Counted from the stretch's first letter, positions 34,271 to 45,832 are shown. The stretch is DNA of 64,000 bases from Stutzerimonas balearica DSM 6083 (GCF_000818015.1 NZ_CP007511.1:124001-188000); one strand, 5' to 3'. Numbers and translations are program-made. The notes: generated from the letters alone by a model not told the origin.

Positions 34271-34900
34271 ATGCGCCGCACCAAAGAAGACGCCGAACAG
34301 ACTCGCCTGAAGGTCATCGAAGCCGCGCTCGAGCTGTTCAGCCGCAACGGCTACTCCAACACCACCCTGGCGATGATCGCCGAAGCCGCCGGCTTCAGCC
34401 GCGGCCCCATCTACTGGCACTTCAAGAACAAGGACGAACTCTACGAAGCCGTGCTGACCTACTCCCAGCAACCGCTGGAACAACTGGTCGAACGCACTCG
34501 CGCGCTGGCCGGCGAACCGCTGCTCGCGCTCGCCCACTTCGTCGAACACTGGTTTCGCCTGCTGCTGGAAAACCGCTGGCACCGGCAGTCGTTCGAGATC
34601 CTGCTGAACAAGACCGAGCTGACCGCCCAGCTCGCCGGCACGCTGCAGCGCGAACGCCAGCTGACCCGGCAGATGACCCGCCTGTTAGGCGACCTGATCG
34701 AACAGGCCCAACGCGCACGGCTGATCCCCGCCACGCAGGACCCGACCTCGCTCGGCCTGCTGCTCTATTCCTCGCTAATGGGCATCACCCATACCTGGCT
34801 GTTCTCGCCGCGGCTGTTCTCCCTCAAGGACCGCGCACCGCACTTCAGCGCCGCGCTGCTGGCCCTGCTGCACACCGACCCAGGCACGCCCGCGACCTGA
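34271..34900 (+). CDS. TetR/AcrR-family transcriptional regulator
   Basis: A 209-residue regulator. The N-terminal helix-turn-helix (ALELFSRNGYSNTTLAMIAE, then AAGFSRGPIYWHFKNKDEL) is typical of the AcrR/TtgR group; the C-terminal domain is a ligand-binding bundle. Ligand unknown. It is the last gene of the guanidine block and may act on the palindrome at 31637-31656 between the hydrolase and ligase genes. Confidence 0.9.
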   Translation: MRRTKEDAEQTRLKVIEAALELFSRNGYSNTTLAMIAEAAGFSRGPIYWHFKNKDELYEAVLTYSQQPLEQLVERTRALAGEPLLALAHFVEHWFRLLLENRWHRQSFEILLNKTELTAQLAGTLQRERQLTRQMTRLLGDLIEQAQRARLIPATQDPTSLGLLLYSSLMGITHTWLFSPRLFSLKDRAPHFSAALLALLHTDPGTPAT

Positions 34901-35026
34901 CCCACCGCCCCTGTCGCCCGCGCCGCCACCCGTGCTAGCCTTCGGCTCCACGCGTGTGTCGCAGCGCATCGACACTCCCGCGTCTGATCCTCAGCTGACG
35001 CAGGAAAATCCCTTGTAAATCAAAGA

Positions 35027-35122
35027 GGAAGGCAATCGCACCCGGTGGTGCGGCCGGGCTTCAAACCCGGTTGGGGACGGCAGCCGTTCCCGGGTGAGTT
35101 CGACTCTCACTGCCTTCCGCCA
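35027..35122 (+). tRNA. selC: tRNA-Sec (anticodon TCA)
   Basis: A 96-base gene with encoded CCA. The acceptor stem GGAAGGC pairs with GCCTTCC, the anticodon loop in GGGCTTCAAACCC gives anticodon TCA, and there is a very long variable arm (TTGGGGACGGCAGCCGTTCC) and a GTTCGACTC T-arm. These features identify selenocysteine tRNA. It works with selA, selB and fdhE at the left end, from which it is separated by the 30-kb guanidine block. Confidence 0.97.
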
Positions 35123-35128
35123 ACTCCC

Positions 35129-35593
35129 CTACTTCCACTGCAGCGCCTGTACCTCGCCGCGTGCCGGGTCGAAGTTGTCCAGGCGCATGCGTTCGGCGAT
35201 GGCGGCCAGGGCGGGTTCGCCGGTGAGGAAGCGTTCGCGGGTTTCGGGCCAGTCGTCTGGCTGCAGGCGCACCATCCAGCCGCTATCGTAAGGGTCGCGG
35301 TTGATCAGGTTGGGGCGCTTTTCCAGGGCCTCGTTCACGGCCAACAGCTCGCCGGCCAGGGGGCTGCGGGCGGAGGAGGCGGCCTTGGCGAATTCCACCA
35401 CGCCGAAACTGCGGCCCGCCTCGATGCGTGCGCCGATGCGCTTGGGGGTGAAGGCGAAGATTTCACCGTACAGCGCGCAGCCGTAGGCGGTGAGGCCGAG
35501 GGTCACGCTGCCGTCGGCTTCCTCGCGCAGCCAAAGCGCGTGTTCGGGGGCGTAGAGCAGGCTGTCGGGGAAGGGCAGGCCGTGGAGATTCAT
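35129..35593 (-). CDS. GcvH-like lipoyl-domain protein
   Basis: A 154-residue protein with a biotinyl/lipoyl-type fold: GLTAYGCALYGEIFAF, the probable lipoyl-lysine in VVEFAKAASS, then ARSPLAGELLAVNEAL and NLINRDPYDSGWM near the end, all as in glycine-cleavage H proteins. It overlaps the upstream DsrE-like gene by four bases. No gcvP or gcvT is adjacent, so a separate lipoate-carrier role, as known for Hdr-linked LbpA proteins, is possible. Confidence 0.82.
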   Translation of the reverse strand: MNLHGLPFPDSLLYAPEHALWLREEADGSVTLGLTAYGCALYGEIFAFTPKRIGARIEAGRSFGVVEFAKAASSARSPLAGELLAVNEALEKRPNLINRDPYDSGWMVRLQPDDWPETRERFLTGEPALAAIAERMRLDNFDPARGEVQALQWK

Positions 35594-35961
35594 AGGGTCA
35601 GCACCCGGTCGTATTCGAGGATCATCTGCGCCAGCTCGCCGCCGCTGGAGATGTCGTCGAGTTCGTCGATCAGCGCCTCCGCGACGATCACCACGCCTGG
35701 CTGGCGACACATCAGCAGGCGCGCCCCGGCGCTTTTCGCCTGGCCGATGAAGTGCCGCAGCGGCTCGCCGCCTTCGATTGCGCGCAGCCTGTCGGCCACC
35801 TCGCGGCGAGCCAGTTGAGTGGCTTCGCCGGTGAGAAACAGCGTGACCTCGGCGTCCATGCAGGCGAGCAGGGTGGCGATGTGGAAGGGCGCCGCGCAGC
35901 GCGCCGGGGTGCTCGGCCCGCTGGCGACCAGGATCAGCACGCGTTGCGTCGCTTGGGCCAT
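35590..35961 (-). CDS. DsrE-like small sulfur-relay-type protein
   Basis: A 123-residue protein with the Rossmann-like DsrE/DsrF layout (VLILVASGPSTPARCAAPFH near the start and GARLLMCRQPGVVI near the middle). The Cys in LMCRQ sits at about the usual position of the DsrE active cysteine. It is translationally coupled to the GcvH-like gene. Function unknown; a sulfur or persulfide relay to the lipoyl protein is a guess. Confidence 0.7.
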   Translation of the reverse strand: MAQATQRVLILVASGPSTPARCAAPFHIATLLACMDAEVTLFLTGEATQLARREVADRLRAIEGGEPLRHFIGQAKSAGARLLMCRQPGVVIVAEALIDELDDISSGGELAQMILEYDRVLTL

Positions 35962-36081
35962 GGCATGTTCTCCGCAGATTTCGTCGTTGGGCTCGATAGG
36001 GCGGGGCTATCGGCTCCATAGCCTACAATTTTTCAAAGTTGGTCTAGGATTTTCTTTCATGGACCGAATGGAGAACGACGC

Positions 36082-37263
36082 ATGCTGGCTTCAATGCTCC
36101 CCGCCCTGCGCGAACTCGGCCTGCCGCTGCGCCTGCGCCTGTGGGACGGCACCGAGATGGACATCACCGCGCAGCCATTGGTGACGCTCGAGATCCGCGA
36201 CCCTGCCCTGGTGCAGCAGCTGGCACGCCCAAGCCTGGATTTGCTCGGCACGGCCTTTGTGGAAGGGCGGATCGACCTGCTCGGGCCGATGGGCGAGGTG
36301 ATCCGCATCGGTGACGAGATCACCCGCGCCCTCGGCGACGATAACTTCCCGCTGCCGCTGCGCCAGGCGCATGACAAGGACACCGACGCGCAGGCCATCT
36401 CCTATCACTACGACCTGTCCAATGCCTTCTATCAGTTGTGGCTCGACCGCGACATGGTCTACTCCTGCGCCTACTTCGAGACCGGCACCGAGGACCTCGA
36501 CACCGCGCAACAGGCCAAGCTGCGCCATCTGTGCCGCAAGCTGCGGCTCAAGCCCGGCGAGCGGCTGCTGGACGTCGGCTGCGGCTGGGGCGGGTTGGCG
36601 CGTTTTGCCGCGAGAGAATTCGGTGTCGAGGTGTTTGGCATCACCCTGAGCCGTGAGCAGCTGCAGCTGGCGCGCGAGCGGGTCGTGGCCGAAGGGCTGC
36701 AGGATCGGGTGACGCTGGAGTTGATGGATTACCGCGACCTGCCGGGGGACGGGCGCTTCGACAAGGTGGTCAGCGTCGGCATGTTCGAGCATGTCGGCCA
36801 CGCCAACCTGCCGCTGTATTGCCAGAAGCTCTACGACGTGGTGCGCCCGGGTGGCCTGGTGATGAACCACGGCATCACCGCGCGGCATACCGATGGCCGG
36901 CCGGTCGGCCATGGCGCCGGCGAATTCATCGACCGCTACGTGTTCCCGCACGGCGAGCTGCCGCATGTGGCCGGCATCACCGGCTGGATCAGCGATGCCG
37001 GGCTGGAGGTGGTCGACGTGGAGAGCCTGCGCCTGCACTACGCGCGCACGCTGGAGTTCTGGAGCCAGCGCCTGGAGGACCGCCTGGACGAGGCCGCCCG
37101 GCTGGTGCCCGAGCGGGCGCTGCGGATCTGGCGCGTCTACCTGGCCGGGTGCGCCTACGGCTTCCGCCGCAACTGGATCAACCTGCACCAGATCCTGGCG
37201 AGCAAGCCGCTGGCCGACGGCTCGCATGAGCTGCCCTGGAGCCGCGCCGACCTCTATCGCTGA
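36082..37263 (+). CDS. cfa: Cyclopropane-fatty-acyl-phospholipid synthase
   Basis: A 393-residue SAM-dependent enzyme that adds a methylene bridge to unsaturated phospholipid acyl chains, working at the inner membrane face. The SAM site DVGCGWGG is at residues 164-171. The upstream YSCAYF block, GITLSREQL and the C-terminal YRxNWINLHQ-type segment (FRRNWINLHQIL) are family signatures. The length is standard. A GGAG lies eight bases before the chosen ATG. Confidence 0.93.
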   Translation: MLASMLPALRELGLPLRLRLWDGTEMDITAQPLVTLEIRDPALVQQLARPSLDLLGTAFVEGRIDLLGPMGEVIRIGDEITRALGDDNFPLPLRQAHDKDTDAQAISYHYDLSNAFYQLWLDRDMVYSCAYFETGTEDLDTAQQAKLRHLCRKLRLKPGERLLDVGCGWGGLARFAAREFGVEVFGITLSREQLQLARERVVAEGLQDRVTLELMDYRDLPGDGRFDKVVSVGMFEHVGHANLPLYCQKLYDVVRPGGLVMNHGITARHTDGRPVGHGAGEFIDRYVFPHGELPHVAGITGWISDAGLEVVDVESLRLHYARTLEFWSQRLEDRLDEAARLVPERALRIWRVYLAGCAYGFRRNWINLHQILASKPLADGSHELPWSRADLYR

Positions 37264-37284
37264 ACCGGGGCCGCGGGGCTGCCC

Positions 37285-38133
37285 TCAGCGCAGCAGGAGC
37301 AGCGCCGTGGTGCTGGTGCGCAGCAGGCTGCTGGTGGTGCTGCCGACGAAGAACTGGCGGATGCGCGAGTGACCGTAGGCGCCCATCACCAGCAGGTCGA
37401 GGCCGTGTTCGGCCTGGTAGGCATGCAGTTCGGGCTCGACCTCGCCGGGGCGAATCGCCGCCTGCACGGCGAACCCGGCCGCCTCCAGGCTGGCGCGAGC
37501 GGCCTCCAGCGCGGCACAGGCATCGCCGCTATCGGCGCCGACCATCACCAGATGCAGTGGCAGGCCCTTGAACAGCGGGCTGTCGACGAGCATCTCGACA
37601 CCCTTGCGCGCGGTGTCGCTGGCGTCGAAGGCGAACAGCACCGAGCGCGGCGCCTCGAACTGCGGCGGCACCACCAGGATCGGCCGATGCAGGATGCGGA
37701 TGACGCTTTCGAGCTGGCTGCCGACCTGCTGCTCCGGCGCGCTTTCGCCCTGGCGGCCGATGACCAGCAGGCGGGTTTCCGGCTCCAGCTCGCGCAGGCT
37801 TTGCGGCAGGTCGCCGTGACGCTGGCGCAGCTCGGCGGCCTCGACGCCGGCGGCGCTGACGCGCTCCTTCGCCGCTTCGAGCATCAGCCGGCCCTGCTCG
37901 AGCGCCAGGCGGTTGCGCTGTTCGTCGAGCGTGGCCAGCTCATGCAGCAGGAACTCGCGGCTGCCGAGGCCGATGATGCCGCTGAGGTCGGCGGCGGCGG
38001 TCGGGTATTCGCGCTGGTCGAGCACGTGCAGCAGGGTCAGCGGCGCGCCGAGGCGCCGGCTGGCCCAGGCCGCGCAATCGCAGACCGCGGCGGAGACGGC
38101 CGAGCCGTCGATGCAAGCCATCACGTGGGTCAT
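37285..38133 (-). CDS. Tandem-domain universal stress protein (UspA family)
   Basis: A 282-residue cytoplasmic protein made of two Usp domains, each starting with a hydrophobic strand (VMACIDGSAVS and VLFAFDASDTA). The first lacks a full ATP-binding GxxG(x9)GS motif but has VIGRQG; the second ends VMGAYGHSRIRQFFVGSTTS, a good nucleotide-binding match. It lies 14 bases downstream of the SulP gene and is probably co-transcribed with it. Confidence 0.88.
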   Translation of the reverse strand: MTHVMACIDGSAVSAAVCDCAAWASRRLGAPLTLLHVLDQREYPTAAADLSGIIGLGSREFLLHELATLDEQRNRLALEQGRLMLEAAKERVSAAGVEAAELRQRHGDLPQSLRELEPETRLLVIGRQGESAPEQQVGSQLESVIRILHRPILVVPPQFEAPRSVLFAFDASDTARKGVEMLVDSPLFKGLPLHLVMVGADSGDACAALEAARASLEAAGFAVQAAIRPGEVEPELHAYQAEHGLDLLVMGAYGHSRIRQFFVGSTTSSLLRTSTTALLLLR

Positions 38134-38147
38134 TCTCGCTCTCCTGC

Positions 38148-39641
38148 TCAGTGACTCATCAACTGGTCGGCCGTGGCGGCGTCGGTCTTATCGTGCACGC
38201 CGAAACGGTCGACGATGGTGGCGCTGGCCTCGTTCAGCCCGAGCACCCGGACCTCGGTGCCCTCGCGGCGGAACTTGAGCACTACCTTGTCCAGCGCGGC
38301 GACCGCGGTGATGTCCCAGAAATGCGCCCGCGACAGGTCGATGGTGACCTGCTCGATCGCCTCGCGGAAATCGAACGCCGAGGTGAACTTGTCCGATGAG
38401 CTGAAGAATACCTGGCCGGTCACCTTGTAAGTGCGATGCTGGCCGCCGCCGTCGAGTTCCGAACCGATGTGCAGGTAATGGCCGACCTTGTTGGCAAAGA
38501 ACAGCGCGGCGAGCAGCACGCCGGCCAGCACGCCAAAGGCGAGGTTGTGGGTGAACACCACCACGATCACCGTGGCGAGCATGACGATGTTGGTCGACAG
38601 CGGGTAGCGCCTGAGGTTACGCAGCGAGTCCCAGCTGAAGGTGCCGATCGAGACCATGATCATCACCGCCACCAGCGCGGCCATGGGGATCTGCCCGACC
38701 CAGTCGCTGAGAAACACCACCATCAGCAGCAGGACGACGCCGGCGACCAGCGTCGACAGGCGGGTGCGGCCGCCGGATTTCACGTTGATCACCGACTGGC
38801 CGATCATCGCGCAGCCGGCCATGCCGCCGAACAGCCCGGCGACGATGTTGGCCACGCCCTGGCCCTTGCACTCGCGGTTCTTGTCGCTGCCGGTGTCGGT
38901 CAGCTCGTCGACGATGGTCGCGGTCATCAGCGACTCGAGCAGGCCGACCACCGCCAGCGCGGCCGAGTAGGGCAGGATGATCGCCAGCGTCTCCAGGGTC
39001 AGCGGGACCTCGGGCCAGAGGAATACCGGCAGGGTGTCGGGCAGTTCGCCCATGTCGCCGACGGTGCGGATGTCCAGGCCGAAATACACCGCGACCGCGG
39101 TCATCGAGAGGATGCACACCAGCGGCGAAGGGATCACCTTGCCCAGCTTCGGCACGTGGGGGAACAGGTAGATGATGCCCAGGCCCGCCGCGGTCATCGC
39201 ATAGACGTGCCAGGTCACGCCGGTGAGTTCCGGCAGCTGCGCCATGAAGATCAGGATCGCCAGCGCATTGACGAAGCCGGTGACCACCGAGCGCGAAACG
39301 AAGCGCATCAGCGAGCCGAGCCGCAGGTAGCCCGCGACGATCTGCAACAGGCCGCACAGCAGCGTGGCCGCCAGCAGATATTGCAGGCCGTGCTCGCGCA
39401 CCAGGGTGACCATCAGCAGCGCCATGGCGCCGGTCGCGGCGGAAATCATGCCTGGCCGGCCACCCACGAAGGCGATCACCACGGCGATGCAGAAGGAGGC
39501 ATAGAGGCCGACCCGCGGGTCGACCCCGGCGATGATGGAAAAGGCGATCGCTTCGGGAATCAGCGCCAGGGCGACGACCAGGCCGGACAGCAGGTCGCCG
39601 CGCAGGTTGGAAAGCCAGTTGTGTTTGATCGTGTGCAGCAT
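38148..39641 (-). CDS. SulP-family anion transporter with STAS domain
   Basis: A 497-residue inner-membrane protein with about ten to twelve helices and the SulP signature near the N-terminus ([20 protein letters not shown]). The cytosolic STAS domain occupies about the last 115 residues ([20 protein letters not shown]). Members transport sulfate, bicarbonate or other anions. The start at 39641 is chosen because it opens [16 protein letters not shown]; an in-frame upstream ATG gives an unlikely Cys-rich extension. Usp and SulP genes are often paired. Confidence 0.9.
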   Translation of the reverse strand: MLHTIKHNWLSNLRGDLLSGLVVALALIPEAIAFSIIAGVDPRVGLYASFCIAVVIAFVGGRPGMISAATGAMALLMVTLVREHGLQYLLAATLLCGLLQIVAGYLRLGSLMRFVSRSVVTGFVNALAILIFMAQLPELTGVTWHVYAMTAAGLGIIYLFPHVPKLGKVIPSPLVCILSMTAVAVYFGLDIRTVGDMGELPDTLPVFLWPEVPLTLETLAIILPYSAALAVVGLLESLMTATIVDELTDTGSDKNRECKGQGVANIVAGLFGGMAGCAMIGQSVINVKSGGRTRLSTLVAGVVLLLMVVFLSDWVGQIPMAALVAVMIMVSIGTFSWDSLRNLRRYPLSTNIVMLATVIVVVFTHNLAFGVLAGVLLAALFFANKVGHYLHIGSELDGGGQHRTYKVTGQVFFSSSDKFTSAFDFREAIEQVTIDLSRAHFWDITAVAALDKVVLKFRREGTEVRVLGLNEASATIVDRFGVHDKTDAATADQLMSH

Positions 39642-39925
39642 CGTTATATCCAGGCAATGGCACGTGCAGACCCGAGGTGGCCGGCAGCGATACAAGGCGA
39701 GTTTTCAGGCTGAGGCTTGAACTGTCCAACGGCGGTGCGCGGACAGCGGCGAACGACCGGCCCCTGACGGGCAGCCGCAAGATGACGCGAGGGGCGGAGC
39801 GCTATGGCGGACCAGGCAGCCAGGTCATGGGCAATACGGGCTCGTTGCCGAGCGATTCGCCGGGGCGGATCGCGTTCGGGGGGCGACAGTCTAGCCGCCG
39901 GCCCCTGCTTTGACGACCCTTGCCG

Positions 39926-41146
39926 CTAGGTCCAGAGCTCGTCGAGGTTGCCGAAGCCCCAGGCCGCCGGGTCTTCGCGGGCGACGATGCGGTCGTCGCA
40001 ACGCGCATCGGACAGGTCCAGCTCCTGCTGGGGAATCGCCGCTCGGGTGCGGCTGCTGTAGAACAGCTTCAGCCGCGGGGCAGTCAGTTGCTGCGGATTC
40101 TGCTCGATGACCACGCCCAGCCGCCCGGATTGCAGGCGCACCAGAGTCCCGAGCGGATAGATGCCGACGGCGCGCACGAAGGCGTGCAGCAGTTGCGTGT
40201 CGAAGTGGCCCTGCCATTGCGCCATCTTGGCCAGCGAGCCCGAGGCGTCCCAGGCCGTCTTGTAGGGGCGGTTCGAGGTGATGGCGTCGTAGACATCGCA
40301 GATCGCGCCCATGCGCGCCAGCAGGCTGATCTGCTCGCCCGCCAGTCGGTGCGGGTAGCCGGTGCCGTCGACCTTCTCGTGGTGATGCAGGCAGACATCG
40401 AGTACCGCCTCGGACACCGATGACTGCGCGTTCAGCAAAATGGCATGCCCGCGCTCGGGATGGCTGCGCATGATGGCGAATTCGTCGTCATCCAGCTTGC
40501 CGGGCTTGTTCAGTACTTCCAGCGGCATGGCCATCTTGCCGATGTCATGCAACAGCCCGGCCATGCCCGCCTCGCGAACCTGATCCGCGGCCATGCCGAG
40601 CTGGCGGGCGAGCGCCACCATCAGCGCGCAGACCGCCACCGAATGCATGTAGGTGTACTCGTCCTTGGTCTTGAGCCGCGCCAGCCCGAGCAAGGCCGAG
40701 CCGTTGCGCGCCAGCGACGCGGAGATCTCCTCGACCAGCGGCAGACACTGGGCAGGGTCGACCGCCTTGCCCAGCCGCGCCTCGTTGAACAGGCCGGTCA
40801 TCTGCTGCTTGGAGCGCTTGAGCAGCCGGCTGGCACGCTGCAGCTCCTCGCTCAGGTCGCTCGACGGGGCGGGGCTTGCGGGTGCGGCAGCTGCCTGCGG
40901 GGGCGGCGTCGGCGCATCGGCCGGGCGCGCAGGCTGTTCTGCTGCCGTGGTCGGGGCCTGCACGTCCAGGCCTTTCTGCACGTCGATCCACAGCGCCTTG
41001 ATGCCACTGGCGCGCAGTGTCTGCAGGTCGGCGGGATCGGTCAGCAGAAACCTGGTTCGCCAGAACGGGTGGTTGAACCAGTTGCCGTCCAGCGCATGGA
41101 TGTACATGCCGGCACGCAGCTGGCTGATGGCGATTTTCTTGAGCAA
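39926..41146 (-). CDS. HD-GYP domain cyclic-di-GMP phosphodiesterase
   Basis: A 406-residue protein with an N-terminal DUF3391-like segment (IAISQLRAGMYIHALDGNWF) and a C-terminal HD-GYP domain: HSVAVCALM, LLHDIGKMAMP and HHEKVDGTGYP. This set is expected to hydrolyse c-di-GMP using a metal centre. There is no transmembrane helix. The TTG start at 41146 is preferred because GAGG lies seven bases upstream and relatives begin LLKKI; ATG at 41203 is the alternative. The DctB-like gene is divergent, and a GTGATATCAC palindrome (41215-41224) lies between the two. Confidence 0.87.
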   Translation of the reverse strand: MLKKIAISQLRAGMYIHALDGNWFNHPFWRTRFLLTDPADLQTLRASGIKALWIDVQKGLDVQAPTTAAEQPARPADAPTPPPQAAAAPASPAPSSDLSEELQRASRLLKRSKQQMTGLFNEARLGKAVDPAQCLPLVEEISASLARNGSALLGLARLKTKDEYTYMHSVAVCALMVALARQLGMAADQVREAGMAGLLHDIGKMAMPLEVLNKPGKLDDDEFAIMRSHPERGHAILLNAQSSVSEAVLDVCLHHHEKVDGTGYPHRLAGEQISLLARMGAICDVYDAITSNRPYKTAWDASGSLAKMAQWQGHFDTQLLHAFVRAVGIYPLGTLVRLQSGRLGVVIEQNPQQLTAPRLKLFYSSRTRAAIPQQELDLSDARCDDRIVAREDPAAWGFGNLDELWT

Positions 41147-41351
41147 AGCGGGACCTCGCTTGATCGTGCTGGTCAGCGGTCCCTGCTTGTCCGACAGTCG
41201 CATCCATGATGCAAGTGATATCACAATGACATTACTGCCATGGGTCAAGACTTTTCCGCTTCGCCCAGGCAGCACCGGCCTGCGCGGGCCGCGGCTTTCG
41301 CTTACCATCCTCGCGTCTTGATCCTTTACCTCGAGCCTGCGCTTTTTGCCC

Positions 41352-43123
41352 ATGTCCAGCCGCCTGCGCTTCATCCTGATCGTCGCATCGATCCTGCTTG
41401 GCCTGGCGCTCAGCCTGTTCTGGGCCGGGCGCATCGCCGAGCAGCGCGTCTGGGCCGAGCGCAGCCAGGAGGCGCGTGGCCAGCTCGATCTCTATGCCCA
41501 GGCGATCCACACCCAGGTCGAACGCTTTCGCTCGGTGCCGGCGTTGCTGGCGCTCGACAGCGATATCCGGCGCCTGCTCGAGGCTCCCGACGACCGCCAG
41601 CTGCGCAAGGTGCTGAACCTGCGCCTGGAGCAGCAGAACCAGGCGGCCGGCTCCTCGGTGCTCTACCTGCTGAACCGTTACGGCGAAACCATCGCGGCGA
41701 GCAACTGGCGTGACTGGTCGAGCTTTGTCGGCAACAACTATGCCTTTCGCCCCTATTTCAGCGATGCCGTGGCCCACGACAGCGGGCGCTACTTCGCCGT
41801 CGGCGTGACCACCGGCATTCCCGGCTACTTTCTTTCCCACGCGGTGCATGGCGAGAACGGCGAGATACTCGGCGTACTGGTGGTCAAGCTCGAACTCGAG
41901 GACATGCAGCGCGAATGGGCCGGGCAGTCGGGCATCCTGCTGATTGCCGATTCGCTGGACATCGTCATCCTGACCAACCGGCCGGCCTGGCGCTTTCGGC
42001 ATTTGCGTCCGCTCGACGAAGCGGTGCGCGAACGCCTGGTCGCGGCGCGGCGCTATGCCGAGCAGACCCTGCAGCCGCTGCCGAGCTCGCGCATCGAGCG
42101 CCTCGGCGAAGGCGCCGAGCGGCGGCGTGTGGAAGGCCCCGACGGCAGCCGCGACTACCTCTGGCAGAGCCTCGACCTGCCCAAGGAGGACTGGACCCTG
42201 CACCTGCTGCTCGAACCGCAGGCGGTGAGCGAAACCGTGCGCAGCTATCGCCTGGCCGCCGCCGGGGTTTGGATGACCCTGGCCTTTCTGCTGCTCTACC
42301 TGGCGCAGCGGCGCAAGACGCGGCGTGTCGAGCAGCGCAGCCGCAACGAGCTGGAGCGGCTGGTCGAGGAGCGCACCGGCGAGCTGCGCACCGCCCAGGA
42401 CGAACTGGTGCATGCCGCGCGCATGGCCGCGCTGGGGCAGATGTCCGCGGCGCTGGCACACGAGATCAATCAGCCGCTGACCGCCTTGCGCATGCAGCTC
42501 GGCAGCCTGCGCCTGCTGCTCGACAATGGCCGCGAACAGGAGGTGCGCGACGGTCTCGGCCAGGTCGAGGGCCTGCTCGAGCGCATGGCGGCGCTGACCG
42601 GCCATCTCAAGACCTTCGCGCGCAAGAGCCCGGCCGGGCTGGCGCAGCGCCTGGTGCTGCACGAGGTGCTCGAACAGGCGCTGCAACTGCTCGGCCCGCG
42701 CCTGCGCAGCGAGGCGGTGCAGGTGCATTGCCAGGTGCCGGCCGAGGCCTGCATCAGCGGGGATGCGATCCGCCTGGAGCAGGTGCTGATCAACCTCCTG
42801 AACAATGCGCTGGACGCCATGCGCGAGAGCGAGCGGCGCGTGCTCGGCATCGATTGCCGGCGCGACGGCGACAGCTGGCGGCTGGCGGTCAGCGACAGCG
42901 GTGGCGGCATCGCCGAAGCGGACCTGGACAAGATCTTCGAACCGTTCTACACCACCAAGCCGGTCGGCCAGGGCCTCGGCCTCGGGCTCGCGGTGTCCTA
43001 CGGCATCGTCCGCGACCTGGGCGGCAGCCTCGAGGCGCACAATGGCGAGCAGGGCGCGGTATTCGAGGTCAGGCTGCCGGCGGTCGAGCCGACCGCGGCG
43101 CAGCAGCGGCAGGAGAGCGAGAG

Positions 43124-43127
<4 letters not shown>
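41352..43127 (+). CDS. Sensor histidine kinase, DctB-type
   Basis: A 591-residue membrane kinase. Two transmembrane helices (about residues 7-28 and near 300) flank a periplasmic PDC/Cache sensor; an H-box (ALAHEINQPLTALRM) and N, G1 and G2 boxes (NLLNNALDAM, SGGGIAEADLDKIF, GQGLGLGLAVSYGI) follow. DctB senses C4-dicarboxylates, but the ligand here could differ. ATG at 41352 is preferred to an upstream TTG. It overlaps the regulator gene by four bases. Confidence 0.9.
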
Positions 43128-44479
<1,352 letters not shown>

Positions 44480-44543
44480 CCACGGCGCGCAACGCGCTGG
44501 CGTTGCGCCTAAGCTGAGCGAGACCTGGCCAAGGAGTGCGAGC

Positions 44544-45527
44544 ATGCGAGCGATGCAACTGGAGCGGATCGGCCAACCCCTGGCGCTGCGCGAGGTGCCC
44601 CTGCCACAGCCCGGCGCGGGCGAGGTGCGGGTGAAGGTCAGCGCCTGCGGCGTCTGCCGCACCGACCTGCATGTGGTCGACGGCGAACTCCCGGCTGCGC
44701 CGCTGCCGATCATTCCCGGACACGAGGTGGTCGGGCGAATCGATGCGCTGGGGCCGGGGGTGACCGATCTGACGCTCGGCCAGCGGGTGGGCGTGCCCTG
44801 GCTCGGGCATACCTGCGGACATTGCAGCCACTGCCAGCATGCCGAAGAAAATCTCTGCGAGGCGCCACAGTTCACCGGTTACACCCGCCCCGGTGGCTAC
44901 GCCGAATACGTGGTGGCCGATGCCCGCTTTACCTTTGCGCTGGGCGAGGACGGCGACGATGTCGCCACCGCGCCGCTGCTCTGCGCCGGGTTGATCGGCT
45001 GGCGCTCGCTGGTCAAGGCCGGCGACGGCAGGCGGCTGGGGCTCTACGGTTTCGGTGCGGCGGCGCACATCGTGCTGCAGGTCGCGCGCTGGCAGGGGCG
45101 CGAAGTCTACGCCTTCAGCCGGCCGGGCGACCTCGCCGCCCAGGCCTTCGCCCGCTCGCTCGGTGCCGCCTGGGCCGGCGACTCGGGCATGCCGCCACCC
45201 GTGCCGCTGGACGCCGCGATCATCTACGCGCCGGCCGGCGAGCTGGTACCGATCGCGCTGCGCGCGGTACGTAAGGGTGGCCGGGTGGTCTGCGCCGGGA
45301 TCCACATGAGCGACATCCCGAGCTTCCCTTACGACATCCTCTGGCACGAGCGCGAGCTGCTCTCGGTCGCCAACCTCACCCGTCAGGATGGCCTGGACTT
45401 CTTTCCCATCGCCGCGCAGGTCGGCATTCGCACCGAGACCCATGCCTATCCGCTGGAGCAGGCCAACCAGGCGCTGGACGATCTGCGTCACGGCCGCTTT
45501 CAGGGCGCCGCCGTGCTGGTGCCCTGA
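44544..45527 (+). CDS. Zinc-dependent alcohol dehydrogenase
   Basis: A 327-residue medium-chain dehydrogenase. The catalytic zinc site ([16 protein letters not shown]) and the structural zinc lobe with four Cys ([15 protein letters not shown]) are complete; the NAD-binding region has [11 protein letters not shown]. It resembles the AdhP-like group that lacks other fused domains. It is the last chromosomal gene before the defence island; its stop codon is at the junction with IS3-like sequence. Confidence 0.9.
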   Translation: MRAMQLERIGQPLALREVPLPQPGAGEVRVKVSACGVCRTDLHVVDGELPAAPLPIIPGHEVVGRIDALGPGVTDLTLGQRVGVPWLGHTCGHCSHCQHAEENLCEAPQFTGYTRPGGYAEYVVADARFTFALGEDGDDVATAPLLCAGLIGWRSLVKAGDGRRLGLYGFGAAAHIVLQVARWQGREVYAFSRPGDLAAQAFARSLGAAWAGDSGMPPPVPLDAAIIYAPAGELVPIALRAVRKGGRVVCAGIHMSDIPSFPYDILWHERELLSVANLTRQDGLDFFPIAAQVGIRTETHAYPLEQANQALDDLRHGRFQGAAVLVP

Positions 45528-45531
45528 CGCT

Positions 45532-45608
45532 CGCCGGCCAGACGAACGACGAACCAGTTCGATGGCTTCCCGCTTGAATTCGGAGCTGTATTTCTTGCGC
45601 TTGGACAT
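45532..45608 (-). pseudogene. IS3-family transposase OrfA remnant
   Basis: A truncated frame starting MSKRKKYSSEFKREAIELVR after GGAG, which is the typical N-terminus of an IS3-family OrfA helix-turn-helix protein. Homology stops after about 22 residues, near the end of the alcohol dehydrogenase gene. A CCCGTTAGCCGGG element (45652-45664), resembling an IS end region, lies just outside. This scar marks the left edge of the defence island. Confidence 0.75.
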
Positions 45609-45832
45609 AAACACTCCTTCAGCTCCTGTGTGAGCTTACTCGAAAGTGTCCCGGCTAACGGGATAGAGCCCCTCTACCCCGGCAGCAGCACATCCCAATC
45701 TTTGCTTGGAGCAAAAGTTTCGCTGTTGCTACAGCGCAACTTGAACATCCAGTCAGGCAGTTAAAGACCCGGGTTGAAGAATTGCTTTACTATTCGGACG
45801 CGAACCAGAGCACATTTTTCTCCTGCCTGCAA

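Noticed and set aside
38436..39713. A 425-codon plus-strand open frame
   Set aside because: Its product is a His/Gln/Asp-rich low-complexity sequence complementary to the SulP gene; no family motif.
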